From positions 62,001 to 126,000 of the forward strand of contig JAEPNN010000002.1 of NCBI GenBank assembly GCA_017643385.1: 64,000 nucleotides of DNA. Reading direction: 5' to 3'. The notes under the pieces were generated by a model. That model was not told the origin of the DNA and ran no database searches. It was given only the letters and a program-made list of their open reading frames with translations. A program made the position numbers and the translations under genes. Positions 35,526 to 45,091 of this stretch are shown one piece after another. The stretch's first letter is position 1. Every line of letters begins with the position of its first letter. The DNA is from Dinoroseobacter sp. Its GTDB lineage: Bacteria; Pseudomonadota; Alphaproteobacteria; Rhodobacterales; Rhodobacteraceae.

Positions 35526-36467
35526 TCACAACCGTTTGACCACAACCCTCTTCGCCAAAGCTGCCGCCGCCTCACGCTCGCAAAGTGCTGTGTCGGGCGT
35601 TGTGACCGCACTCGCAGCTGCTGCAACCCCTTGAATACAGGCAGATACCGGATCGAGCCCCTGCGCCAGCCCCAGAACAAAGCCCGCCACATGGCTGTCA
35701 CCGGCCCCTACCGCGCTGACCATCTCTACCTTAGGTGGGGCGCAGTGCCAGACACCACTGCTTTGCGCGATTACCGTGCCTTCGGCGCCCCGCGCGATCT
35801 GAACAACCTCAGCAACCTCTTCGGCCACCATGCGGACCGCGAATTCAGCGCTTGCAGTCACATCCTGCAACGGTCTGCCTGCAAGTATTTCAGCCTCCGC
35901 CCCATCCATACGCAGCGCATAAAGCCCGCGCCGCGCAGCAGCGACAGCCAGAGCCGGACCTGAAGTGTCGAGCACCATTTTCACCCCGCGCCCCAGCATC
36001 CAGTCGTTGAAATCAGAAAATACCGTATCCGGGACACCCGGCGGCAGACTTCCGGATGACACCAGAAAATCGCCATTCGCGCACCAGCCTTCGATGCGGG
36101 AAATCGCATGCCCGATGTGATCGGCCTGCCAGTCCGGTCCCGGCATCACAAACCGATATTGCGCGCCTGTAGAGGTTTCGATCACCGACAGGCTATCGCG
36201 GGTCGGCAGATCAAGTCCCAGATCACGGGCCTCCAACCCTTCGGCCTTCAGCAGTCTCAAAAGCGTCGCCCCTGCGGATCTGCCCGCGGCGACGGCGCAA
36301 AGGCTCTCTCCGCCCAGCTTTGAAATTGCGCGGCTGACATTGACCCCGCCACCCCCGGGATCGATCCGAGGCGCCCCGCACCTTAACTTAGGGCCCGGCA
36401 TGACCTTCTCAGTCTCGGTCGAAAGATCGAGCGCCGGGTTCAGTGTCAGCGTGACAATTCGAGACAT
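35526..36467 (-). CDS. PfkB-family phosphofructokinase-like kinase
   Basis: A 313-residue ribokinase-fold kinase. It has GGGGVNVSRAISKLGG near residues 37-52 (substrate and PfkB signature 1) and SAVGAGDSHVAGFVLG near the end (signature 2 with the catalytic Asp). It resembles 1-phosphofructokinase or Pfk II. No fru PTS genes are adjacent. The start at 36467 is divergent from the TPR gene. Confidence 0.87.
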   Translation of the reverse strand: MSRIVTLTLNPALDLSTETEKVMPGPKLRCGAPRIDPGGGGVNVSRAISKLGGESLCAVAAGRSAGATLLRLLKAEGLEARDLGLDLPTRDSLSVIETSTGAQYRFVMPGPDWQADHIGHAISRIEGWCANGDFLVSSGSLPPGVPDTVFSDFNDWMLGRGVKMVLDTSGPALAVAAARRGLYALRMDGAEAEILAGRPLQDVTASAEFAVRMVAEEVAEVVQIARGAEGTVIAQSSGVWHCAPPKVEMVSAVGAGDSHVAGFVLGLAQGLDPVSACIQGVAAAASAVTTPDTALCEREAAAALAKRVVVKRL

Positions 36468-36552
36468 GATAAGGGTTCTCGGACAAGGTCTTGAACCATA
36501 TGGTGAACCTGTCAAAACAATCTGACAAGACCACAATCGCGCGGGAACTTTC

Positions 36553-37911
36553 ATGGAAGATTGGCTCGGCAACACGATCACCGGCGGGACAGAAACAACC
36601 CGGCTTGCGATAGATGATTTCTGTCAGGGATTTCTGGCCTATGAAACGCGGGCCGTGAACGTTCTGCAGGCCGCAGATGCGGAACCCGGGCATGGGCTGG
36701 CAAATACCTACGCCGCCATGCTGCATATGTTCGCCGAAGACCCCGGCGCCCCAGAGAATGCGTTGCCCTATCTGAAACGCGCTGAAGCCACAGCCTCTCA
36801 ACTTTCAGAGCGCGAACTGGCGACAATTGCCCTGACACGCGCATGGGTCGATGGAGACATGGCGCGAGTCTATCGTTTGGGTCAGGACGCAGCCCGGGCC
36901 TTTCCGCGCGATCTGACCCTGATCAAGATCGCGCAGTATCACGAATTTAACCGTGGCAATGCAGCCGGGATGCTGGCGCTTGCCGAGCACGGAAGACGTG
37001 CCGCGCCCGAGATCGCCTATGCCCACGGCATGGCCGCCTTCGGATACGAACAGTGCCATCTGCTCGATGATGCTGAAGCAGCAGCCTGGAAAGCCGTGGA
37101 TTTAAGGCGCAAGGAACCATGGGCACATCATGCGCTTGCCCATGTGATGCTGACCCAAGGGCGCATCGAAGAAGGGCGTCAATTTCTGGCCGATGTCGCT
37201 GACACATGGACCGATCTGAACAGTTTCATGATCACGCATAACTGGTGGCATCAAGCTTTGTTCTTCATCTCGCTGGGTCGTTTCGACGACGCTTTATCCA
37301 CCTATGACAGTCAGGTCTGGGGAGTATGGAAGGACTACAGCCAAGACCAGATCGGGGCCGTATCGCTGCTGGCAAGGCTGGAACTGGCCGGCGTGGATGT
37401 CGGTGATCGGTGGCGGAATGTGGCGAGCTATCTGGCTGCCCGAACCCATGATTTCGTGAACCCGTTTCTGACCCTTCAATATCTTTACGGGCTCGCACGG
37501 GCCGGCCGAAGCGAAGCCGAAACGCTGATGGAAAACCTGCGCGGGCATGCAACATCGCCCGGTGTCGATCCTGTCTGGTCAGAGGTGGCGTTGTCTGCCG
37601 CAGAAGGTCTGATGGCCCATGTCAAAGGCGATTATGAGGTTGCTGTGAAACACCTTGGCATGACCACCGGGCGCATGCTGGAATGTGGCGGCAGTCACGC
37701 GCAACGAGATCTCTTCGAACAGATTTTACTCGATGCGGTGATCCGGTCCGGGCGCGATAGCCTCGCCCAGCAGATGCTTGAAATGCGACGTGGATATGAA
37801 CCGAATGCAATCCCCACGAACCGCGCGCTGGCTAAAGTGTATGAACGGCTCGGTCTGTCCGAAGAGGCCCGCAAAGCCGCAAATAGAGCCACACTGCACC
37901 CCCAAAACTAG
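36553..37911 (+). CDS. tetratricopeptide-repeat protein
   Basis: A 452-residue helical protein with several TPR-like units (NGRAAPEIAYAHGMAAFGYE region, WAHHALAHVMLTQGRIEEG and KVYERLGLSEEARKAANR). No signal peptide or membrane helix is visible. Similar proteins in this group are of unknown role. The first codon is 85 bases from the divergent kinase. Confidence 0.85.
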   Translation: MEDWLGNTITGGTETTRLAIDDFCQGFLAYETRAVNVLQAADAEPGHGLANTYAAMLHMFAEDPGAPENALPYLKRAEATASQLSERELATIALTRAWVDGDMARVYRLGQDAARAFPRDLTLIKIAQYHEFNRGNAAGMLALAEHGRRAAPEIAYAHGMAAFGYEQCHLLDDAEAAAWKAVDLRRKEPWAHHALAHVMLTQGRIEEGRQFLADVADTWTDLNSFMITHNWWHQALFFISLGRFDDALSTYDSQVWGVWKDYSQDQIGAVSLLARLELAGVDVGDRWRNVASYLAARTHDFVNPFLTLQYLYGLARAGRSEAETLMENLRGHATSPGVDPVWSEVALSAAEGLMAHVKGDYEVAVKHLGMTTGRMLECGGSHAQRDLFEQILLDAVIRSGRDSLAQQMLEMRRGYEPNAIPTNRALAKVYERLGLSEEARKAANRATLHPQN

Positions 37912-38016
37912 AGTATACGAAGTATATACGCCAGAACTGTATCTGCACAAATATCACATATCTTGCATTTTCCGGCATCTCGCACCTCTATCGCATGCCC
38001 GCCTTACACGATCTCA

Positions 38017-38355
38017 ATGAAAATGGAGAGGTCCCACACGCACAGACCTTACTCCTTTTTGTCCGCCGCTGCGCTCAGCCCCGCAAGCTTCACAGGCCTC
38101 GCTCTTGCGTAGTCCGGTTTGGAAGGGCCCTTCACTGTCGATAACGCCACCGAAGAAAAAATCATCGTCGGCTTGTACGTCAGTACGGATCTTGAAACCT
38201 TCTCGGAGAACTGGTTGTCCGAACCTATTATACACGGCGCGAGCGGTTCTTCCGCGTTCTCCGCCGACAGCGGAGGGTATATCTACCGCCCCCTCTTAGG
38301 CTGACTTGGCTTTGATCGGGAAAACGAGAGCTTCTTTGATAAGGCTACAGTCTAA
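38017..38355 (+). pseudogene. broken gene for a small secreted protein
   Basis: A frame starting at 38017 encodes a signal-like peptide ending GLALA, then TAG at 38110-38112, then GPFTVDNATEEKIIVGLYVS and further coding to a TGA at 38302-38304, then GFDRENESFFDKATV to TAA at 38353-38355. Reading TAG as a former CAG and TGA as a former TGG restores a continuous protein of about 112 residues. Small secreted proteins of this pattern occur in roseobacters. It overlaps the convergent gene end by 4 bases. Confidence 0.6.
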
Positions 38356-39326
38356 AGACCAGCCAAGGCGCGCACGCTGCCCCAATCCTTCTCGTTCACC
38401 GAAACCGCCTCGGCACGGCCCCGCGTTGTGCCGGGAACCCGCGTACCAGGTTGATCGATGATGGCACCCGTTAGGCGTCCAAGACGTGCAAAAAACTCCG
38501 GAGAGGTTCCGGGATCAACCACGATATAGAACTGCCCCAGATTGTGTGGCGCGCCATCGGCAAGCTTGAGCCCCGCTACGTCAACGGAATTCACGGACCC
38601 CGTCATGCCTGCGGCAAGCACTTCCGCAATCAGACCCAGACCGAACCCCTTCGGTCCACCAAGCGAGGTCAACGCCCCCTTAAGCGCCTCTGCCGGATCG
38701 GTTGTGGGCGCGCCGTCAGGACCAACGGCCCAGCCTTCCGGGATCGCTTGCTTGGCCGCCTTTGCATCCTTGATTGCGCCCAGCGCAACGTTGGAGGTTG
38801 CCGCATCAAAATGCAGAGCAACACCGCCCGCCCCGTCTGGCACAGAAAACGCCACCGGGTTTGTGCCGATCACCGGGATCGATCCGCCCGGAGGGGCCAC
38901 AACAGGTGACGCGTTGGTAAAGCCCAGCGCCAACAGACCCTCAGTAGCGATCTGTTCCGTAAAATAGCCAAGCGACGTGCAGGTGTGAGAATTGGAAATC
39001 CCAAGTGCTGCGATACCATTGGTGCGCGCGGCTTCTACAACAGTCGGTAATCCCCGGACGAAGGCAGGTTGCGCAAAGCCCTGCTGCGCATCGACCCGGA
39101 TCGAGCCCGGGCGTAGTACCTCGACGACAGGCTCTGCCGACCCGTCCACGCGCCCTGTGCCCAACGCCCCACAGTAGCTTTCCATGTAACTCAAACCGCA
39201 GATCGTATTGCCAATCTGCTCAGCCCGGGCTGTTGCATCCGCTACATGCTGTGCAACCCAAGGCTCCGCTCCGGCTTTCTCCAGAGCACGCGCACACACG
39301 TCGCGAATTTCGCTGACCTCAACCAT
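38352..39326 (-). CDS. Ldh-family NAD(P)-dependent oxidoreductase
   Basis: A 324-residue protein of the malate/L-lactate dehydrogenase type 2 family, unrelated to Rossmann LDH. Features are GISNSHTCTSLGYFTEQIA, FTNASPVVAPPGGSIPVIGT and a DAATSNVALG segment. Members act on malate, lactate, sulfolactate, ureidoglycolate or delta-piperideine-2-carboxylate, and the substrate is not predictable here. The start at 39326 replaces an upstream one in non-conserved sequence. Confidence 0.87.
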   Translation of the reverse strand: MVEVSEIRDVCARALEKAGAEPWVAQHVADATARAEQIGNTICGLSYMESYCGALGTGRVDGSAEPVVEVLRPGSIRVDAQQGFAQPAFVRGLPTVVEAARTNGIAALGISNSHTCTSLGYFTEQIATEGLLALGFTNASPVVAPPGGSIPVIGTNPVAFSVPDGAGGVALHFDAATSNVALGAIKDAKAAKQAIPEGWAVGPDGAPTTDPAEALKGALTSLGGPKGFGLGLIAEVLAAGMTGSVNSVDVAGLKLADGAPHNLGQFYIVVDPGTSPEFFARLGRLTGAIIDQPGTRVPGTTRGRAEAVSVNEKDWGSVRALAGL

Positions 39327-39372
39327 TTGCACAGCCTCTTTCGCTTTTACACATATCCAATGTGACGTTTCC

Positions 39373-40041
39373 TCACGCCAGCGCCCCATGCTCCAGCCTG
39401 AGCGTACGGTCCATGCGTCCGGCCAAATCATGATTGTGCGTAGCGATCAATGCCGACAGCCCCGTCTCGCGCACAAGACCCATCAATGCCCCGAATACAA
39501 GGTCGGATGTTTCGGGGTCCAGATTGCCTGTGGGCTCATCTGCCAAAAGCAACTTTGGTCTGTTCGCCAAAGCGCGACACATGGCAACACGCTGCTGTTC
39601 CCCCCCGGACAAGGCGGCTGGACGATGATCGGCACGGGCACCAATTCCCACGCTGTCCAGAAGCCCTCGCGCCCTGCCCTCTGCATCAGAACGACCAACA
39701 CCGTTTGCGAGCTGCGGCAAAACGAGGTTCTCGGCCGCCGTAAACTCCGGCAGCAGGTGATGAAATTGATAAACAAACCCGATGTCACGGCGGCGTGCTG
39801 CAGTTCTGGCCCGATCAGGTAAGCCCGTCATATCCACACCGCCTAAATTGACTGAGCCCGAATCGGGCGTATCCAGGAGCCCAGCAATATGCAGTAGGGT
39901 CGACTTTCCGGCCCCTGACGGCGCAACCAGTGCAACCACTTCGCCCGGCTGCAGGGACAGGTCCACGCCGCGCAACACGGCAATGTCACCATCCCGGTAG
40001 CTTTTCTCGATGCCCTGAAGGCGGAGCACAGGCTCACTCAT
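39373..40041 (-). CDS. lolD: lipoprotein-releasing ABC transporter ATPase LolD
   Basis: A 222-residue ABC ATPase with Walker [12 protein letters not shown], signature LSGGEQQRV and Walker [13 protein letters not shown]. Together with the LolC/E permease it pulls outer-membrane lipoproteins from the inner membrane. The ATG at 40041 overlaps the permease stop by 8 bases. Confidence 0.95.
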   Translation of the reverse strand: MSEPVLRLQGIEKSYRDGDIAVLRGVDLSLQPGEVVALVAPSGAGKSTLLHIAGLLDTPDSGSVNLGGVDMTGLPDRARTAARRRDIGFVYQFHHLLPEFTAAENLVLPQLANGVGRSDAEGRARGLLDSVGIGARADHRPAALSGGEQQRVAMCRALANRPKLLLADEPTGNLDPETSDLVFGALMGLVRETGLSALIATHNHDLAGRMDRTLRLEHGALA

Positions 40042-41332
40042 ACCGCAGCGCCTCAACAGGGTTCATGCGTGCGGCACGCCGTGCCGGAAAGATTGTCACG
40101 ACAAAGGACAACCCCAAGGACAAGATCACGGCGGACATCACATCCCCGAATTCGAGGCGCGCGGGAAGTTCGTAGATGCCCCGGATGGACGGATCCCAAA
40201 CGCCGCCGCCTGCCACGTAGTTCACAAACGAAAATATAGGTTCGATGTAGATTGCAAAGAGGCACCCTAAAACTACTCCAGCTGCGGTGCCAATCAGGCC
40301 CGTGAACGCCCCGCAGATAAAGAAGACCCGCAGGATCGATCCCTCACTTAGCCCAATCGTACGCAGGATACCCACGTCTCGCCCCTTATTTTTCACCAGC
40401 ATAATCAGCCCCGAGACGATGTTCATCGCAGCGATCAGCACGAGGATCGACAGTATAATGAACATCACGTTGTCCTCGATATCGAGCGCGCGCAGGAACG
40501 ACCCGGACGCGTCACGCCAGGTCCAGAGCAACGTGTCCTGGCCGCCTGCATTCAGGATCGGCAACAGATAGTCATCGATGGCGTCAGGATCCTTGACCAT
40601 CACCTCGATTTCATCTGCGGTATCGCCTCTGTTGAAATACGCCTGCGCTTCGGCAAAGGGCATATAGATCCGGGTTCGGTCGATGTCGAAACGCCCGACG
40701 CTGAAGATGTGAACCACCTCGTAGGATTTGACGCGTGGACTTGTCCCAAAGGCCGTTCGAACCCCATCCGGACTGATCAGCTTGATGCGATCCCCAACAA
40801 CGGCATTGAGCTGCAAAGCGACCCCTGAACCGATCGAGATCCCCTCTGGAAAGCGGTTCAAATCCCCTTGTTCGGACTGCGGATCTACTATCCCCGGAAG
40901 ACTGTTGAGATCGCTTTCCGAGATGCCAAAAACCTCGACCCCGGCATTTCGGTTGCGCAGGGTCGACATCACCTGACCGCGCACCAAGGGTGCTGTGCGT
41001 GTCACGAAGGGCAATGCAGCCAGGCGGGCTGCGCGGTCTTCGTAGTCTTCGATGGCGCGTGTGGTCTGGCCGGTCTCTGTCACACGCAACGTTGTGTAGA
41101 CCGTCACATGGGCGTTGGCGCCAAGGATTGTGCCAACGAACTCATGTCTGAAGCCTGAACGCACTGCCAGTGTCGCGATCAGTGCGAACACCGCCAAGGT
41201 GATGCCGATCAGGCTGATCCAGGTCATCACGCTAACCCCACCTTCCGCACGGCGCGCTCGCAAATATCGCCAGGCGATCATCCACTCGAAAGGGGCAAAC
41301 GGGCCTGGGGTATTGCCTTTTGATCTGGCCAT
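40034..41332 (-). CDS. lipoprotein-releasing permease LolC/E family
   Basis: A 432-residue permease with one N-terminal membrane helix ([18 protein letters not shown]), a large periplasmic domain and three C-terminal helices ([20 protein letters not shown] and two more). One permease replaces the separate LolC and LolE, as in many alphaproteobacteria. It overlaps lolD. A gene block of 5 kb separates it from proS, which is often its neighbour. Confidence 0.92.
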   Translation of the reverse strand: MARSKGNTPGPFAPFEWMIAWRYLRARRAEGGVSVMTWISLIGITLAVFALIATLAVRSGFRHEFVGTILGANAHVTVYTTLRVTETGQTTRAIEDYEDRAARLAALPFVTRTAPLVRGQVMSTLRNRNAGVEVFGISESDLNSLPGIVDPQSEQGDLNRFPEGISIGSGVALQLNAVVGDRIKLISPDGVRTAFGTSPRVKSYEVVHIFSVGRFDIDRTRIYMPFAEAQAYFNRGDTADEIEVMVKDPDAIDDYLLPILNAGGQDTLLWTWRDASGSFLRALDIEDNVMFIILSILVLIAAMNIVSGLIMLVKNKGRDVGILRTIGLSEGSILRVFFICGAFTGLIGTAAGVVLGCLFAIYIEPIFSFVNYVAGGGVWDPSIRGIYELPARLEFGDVMSAVILSLGLSFVVTIFPARRAARMNPVEALRYE

Positions 41333-41600
41333 TGCGGCCTCCGGTCTGAGCTGCTCGGACGGACCGTGAGGCTTGACGTGCAGGAGGTCAAGCTTTGGCG
41401 CCTCAAGGAGGGCAAATGCACGAAATCGTGCTCTGCCAAGAACGCATGTTGTAGGATCACATTGTTTCGGCACGCACCCCTAAGACCAGGTTACTGGACG
41501 GTTCGTTTCGCAATCAGCGGGAATAAGACGCAATTTTCTTCAAGTTTTTGCGCGTTCGATCCGAGTGAAGCTAGGAATACGGTGAACAGATTGTGAGGGA

Positions 41601-42599
41601 ATGGAAATGCCGAAAGATAATGAGTTCAGCCCGCAAAACATCACCCAAGATCAGAAAGCAATCTTTTCCTGCGATGCTGAAGTGTTTCGCAAGGACTTTA
41701 CCAAGCTTCCTTTCATGTTGAACCACAGTTTTGTTGACAGCCAGCTGTTTACGCTCCCCAGACTTGCGCGCGCCGCAGAGCAGCTGATCGAACAGGGACG
41801 CGGCCACCGCTTTATGGCACGCCAGGGACAGAATGATATCGGCGCAGGTTGGGGCGCGATGCCAACAGTCAAACAGGTTGCCAAAGCAATTGAATCGATC
41901 GGTGAACAAAACAGCTGGATGAAAGTGTCGGCGCTGAACGAAGCCGATCCTGAATATGTTGAATTTCTCGATGCGGCGACACAACAGATCGAGGATATGC
42001 TGGGACGCCCGTTCCGCGAGAACATCACCCACGCACAGATGACCGCCTTCATTTCTTCGCCAGGCGTCGCAGCGCCCTATCACATCGATCACGAGGAAAA
42101 CTTCTTGTGCCAGGTGTATGGCGAGAAGGAAGTCTGTGTGTATGATCCTTCAAGCCGCGAAAATCTTCCAGACAATGAAATTGAGCGGTTCTATTTCGGC
42201 AAGATTGACGCCGCGCAGTACCGTAAGGACATGGACCATCATGGCAAGGTCTTCCACCTGACCCCCGGCACAGCGGTGCACCATCCTTCGCTTGCCGGAC
42301 ACTGGGTAAAGAACGGGGACCAGCCTTCTGTCAGTGTGTCGCTTGTATTCTGTACCAAGCAAATCGATCGACGCGCCTACACCTACCAAAGCAACTTCCT
42401 GCTGCGCAAAATGGGGCTTCGCCAGAAGACGCCCGGGACCTCGCCCCATTGGGATGGTCTGAAAGCCAATGCGATCCACGCGATTTCAAAGCGCAATCCA
42501 CAGTCCTATCAGGAACTGATTTTTTCCGGTCCGTCACGTATCAAGGCCCCTGCACGCCTTGCAAAACGTCTGATCAAAGGCGCGCCCCCAGCCAACTAG
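41601..42599 (+). CDS. JmjC/cupin-like 2-oxoglutarate oxygenase family protein
   Basis: A 332-residue protein with a cupin core: YHIDHEENFLCQVYGEKEV gives an HxD pair and a later histidine lies in VHHPSLAGHWV. These could bind Fe(II) with 2-oxoglutarate, as in JmjC-type hydroxylases. The substrate is unknown. It starts 268 bases from the divergent lol operon and ends in a hairpin. Confidence 0.8.
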   Translation: MEMPKDNEFSPQNITQDQKAIFSCDAEVFRKDFTKLPFMLNHSFVDSQLFTLPRLARAAEQLIEQGRGHRFMARQGQNDIGAGWGAMPTVKQVAKAIESIGEQNSWMKVSALNEADPEYVEFLDAATQQIEDMLGRPFRENITHAQMTAFISSPGVAAPYHIDHEENFLCQVYGEKEVCVYDPSSRENLPDNEIERFYFGKIDAAQYRKDMDHHGKVFHLTPGTAVHHPSLAGHWVKNGDQPSVSVSLVFCTKQIDRRAYTYQSNFLLRKMGLRQKTPGTSPHWDGLKANAIHAISKRNPQSYQELIFSGPSRIKAPARLAKRLIKGAPPAN

Positions 42600-42621
42600 A
42601 CGTGACTGGTTGCAGAAAAGA

Positions 42622-42649
42622 AAAAGGCCCGACACCTGCCGGGCCTTTT
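42622..42649. terminator. rho-independent terminator hairpin
   Basis: AAAAGGCCC pairs with GGGCCTTTT around a loop of 10 bases (with one more G-C pair inside). The T run follows the stem on the plus strand and the A run precedes it, so it may serve both the oxygenase gene and the convergent ammonium transporter. Confidence 0.85.
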
Positions 42650-42668
42650 GAATTTCGCTTTTCAAAGA

Positions 42669-43850
42669 CTACGATGCGTTGTCGTAGGCTCGTTCACCGT
42701 GAACGCTCAGGTCGAGACCATTGACTTCGGTCTCTTCATCTACGCGCAGCGGCGTGACCAGTCCCACCAGCTTGATCAGAACCACAGTCACAACAATGGT
42801 ATAAACCCCGACGACGACAAGGCCGCCAGCCTGCGCAACAAAGCTGCCAGCCCCGAAAACCGCAATCATCAATGTGCCGAATATACCGCCGACACCGTGG
42901 ACAGCGAACACATCCAGCGTGTCGTCGATCTTCAGACCGTTTCGGATCAGGTTCACGGCCTCCTGACATAAGACCCCCGCAATCGACCCGATGATGAGCG
43001 CTTCCACAGGTCCCACGAACCCGGATGCTGGGGTGATGGACGCCAGGCCTGCGATTGTACCTGTAACGATGCCCACGAGTGAAGCTTTGCCGAACTTGAT
43101 CTTTTCCCACAGAGCCCAGGTAAGCGATGCGGCCGCAGCAGAAATATGGGTGACTGTCAGCGCCATGGCTGCACCGCCATCAGCTGCCAACTGCGATCCA
43201 CCGTTAAATCCGAACCACCCGACCCACAGCATCGCAGCGCCGATCATAACAAAACCAGGCGAATGCGGAGGTGTGGTCGAATTGCGGCGGCGGCCAAGGA
43301 AAACTGCCAGCAAAAGCGCCGCGATGCCTGCGGTTTCGTGCACGACGATACCCCCCGCGAAGTCCCGCACACCGGTCTCTCCGAAGATGCCGCCATCTGC
43401 CAACATCCCACCTCCCCAGACCCAATGGACAACAGGCGCATAGCACAGCAGCATCCAGAGGGCCGAGAAGAGCAGAACGAACCCAAATCCGATCCGCTCA
43501 ACATACGCGCCAACAATCAGCGCAGGCGTGATAATCGCGAATGTCATCTGGAAGGCGAAAAAGAGAACTTCTGGCAGGGTGCCTGAGAGGGTTTCCGCAT
43601 CGATCCCGGACAAGAACATCTTATCCAAGCCGCCCCAGAAGCCGGTCGTTCCGCCACCAAAAGCAATAGAATAGCCCGCGACGAACCAAAGAATGCTCAT
43701 CAGGCATGCGATGGCGTAGCAATGCATGAAAACGCTGAGCACGTTCCGGGCCCGCACGAGCCCCCCGTAGAACAAGGCCAGCCCCGGCAATGTCATGAAC
43801 AGCACCAAAGCCGTTGCAACGATAATCCATGCGGTATCTGCACCGTTCAT
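42669..43850 (-). CDS. ammonium transporter (Amt family)
   Basis: A 393-residue membrane protein of about 11 helices. FMTLPGLALFYGGLVRARNV, VHETAGIAALLLAVFLGRR and VGWFGFNGGSQ are Amt marks, and the two pore histidines should lie in the HETAG and HGVGG segments. It passes ammonium. No glnK gene lies beside it, unlike the usual glnK-amtB pair. The start at 43850 replaces a longer, non-conserved upstream frame. Confidence 0.92.
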   Translation of the reverse strand: MNGADTAWIIVATALVLFMTLPGLALFYGGLVRARNVLSVFMHCYAIACLMSILWFVAGYSIAFGGGTTGFWGGLDKMFLSGIDAETLSGTLPEVLFFAFQMTFAIITPALIVGAYVERIGFGFVLLFSALWMLLCYAPVVHWVWGGGMLADGGIFGETGVRDFAGGIVVHETAGIAALLLAVFLGRRRNSTTPPHSPGFVMIGAAMLWVGWFGFNGGSQLAADGGAAMALTVTHISAAAASLTWALWEKIKFGKASLVGIVTGTIAGLASITPASGFVGPVEALIIGSIAGVLCQEAVNLIRNGLKIDDTLDVFAVHGVGGIFGTLMIAVFGAGSFVAQAGGLVVVGVYTIVVTVVLIKLVGLVTPLRVDEETEVNGLDLSVHGERAYDNAS

Positions 43851-44042
43851 GGCGTTCCCCCCTTTTCCATACCTCAAGTTGGTGCCGCAAAAAGCGGCAG
43901 TCACGCGCGAGGAAAAGAAGCAAAGAGAGAATTGACCGCCTAAGAATACATCAAATTGCAAAACGATTAGGATGTAATCACATAATCAGCGCATTTGCAT
44001 AATATTTAGACATTAGAGAAAACTGCAAGACGCGACCCAGCG

Positions 44043-44666
44043 CTATCCCAAAAGGGTCCTGACAGGGTCCACAAGCGCCTCCCCAAGTGCCCGACTTCCC
44101 AGCGCGTCAAGATGTACCCCATCAGGCAAAGCCCCTGAAGTTACGCTGGCCGCATCGAAGAACCCGCAGCCCGCTTCATCTGCGAGACCCTTAAGGTATC
44201 CCGCGAGCTTTCTGGGCTCTTCAAGATCGCGCGCGGTAAACCAGCCTTCGCTGTCCTGAACCGGGCATGGCGGCGAGACGATCAGGATCTGAGGAACCCA
44301 AGATGGGTCGAGATAGGGATGATTTCGCACAATCTCGACAAGCCGGGTCACCCCGCGCAGAGCCGCGCGCGCCGATTTTTCAGCCACCATGATATCGTTG
44401 ATCCCCAACATCACGATGAAAAGGTCGAGCGGTTGATGACTGTGCAAGAGCGTCGGCAGCACATCGCAGCCTGCGCGCAGATAGCTGGCCTTTGGGTCTC
44501 CAAAGACGGTCGTGCGCCCATTCAGCCCCTCGGAAATCACCTCATAGCTGAGACCGAGACCGTTTTGCAGGGCGATGGGCCAGCGGTCGCTACGGGCATG
44601 GCGCAGACCAGCGTCGGGTGGCGCGCCGAAGGTGAGGCTGTCGCCAAATGCGAGGATCGTTTTCAT
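44043..44666 (-). CDS. SGNH/GDSL-family esterase
   Basis: A 207-residue hydrolase with block I GDSLTFG (Ser about residue 9), block III GINDI and block V DGVHLD. It lacks a signal peptide, so it should be cytoplasmic. Family members hydrolyse esters or deacetylate sugars; the substrate is unknown. Confidence 0.88.
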   Translation of the reverse strand: MKTILAFGDSLTFGAPPDAGLRHARSDRWPIALQNGLGLSYEVISEGLNGRTTVFGDPKASYLRAGCDVLPTLLHSHQPLDLFIVMLGINDIMVAEKSARAALRGVTRLVEIVRNHPYLDPSWVPQILIVSPPCPVQDSEGWFTARDLEEPRKLAGYLKGLADEAGCGFFDAASVTSGALPDGVHLDALGSRALGEALVDPVRTLLG

Positions 44667-45091
44667 CGCACAACGATAGGGCGGCGTCGCGCTCGGGTAC
44701 AGCAAATTGCGTACACGAAGTGTGGTCCGGTCGACGGTTTGCTTAGTATGAAAGATAAGGAAATAAGCGGCACCATCTCCGAAGGATGTCCATGATAGCT
44801 TTAAAACCGAAGCGGATTGCCGCGATTTTCGACCCCTTCCCGGAACGCTGCCCGGGTCGTCGCATCTGGTTCGGGAATCCCGAGGGTGATAGCCTCAAGG
44901 AGAACCCAGTCTTGTTTGGTGCTCACAGCGATTTCATATCGCAGCCCGCCCCGGATCCGATGGGCGGTGGTTAAGATCCTGTGACGTGAGAAACTGTAAA
45001 GCCTGCGCGTGCAGGCATATGGAAATTCGCAACCTATCGACTCTAGGCACGTTCATGGCGAAGTTGCCCCAAACAACGGGGCCATCAATTG
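44667..45091. other. intergenic stretch without a supported gene
   Basis: Small frames occur on both strands here, for example near 44786-44974 and on the minus strand around 44810-45030, but neither shows a recognisable domain or ribosome site. They may be remnants. Confidence 0.35.

Noticed and set aside
44786-44974. A 62-codon plus-strand frame after the SGNH gene
   Set aside because: There is no recognisable domain or clear ribosome site; it is probably chance or a remnant.
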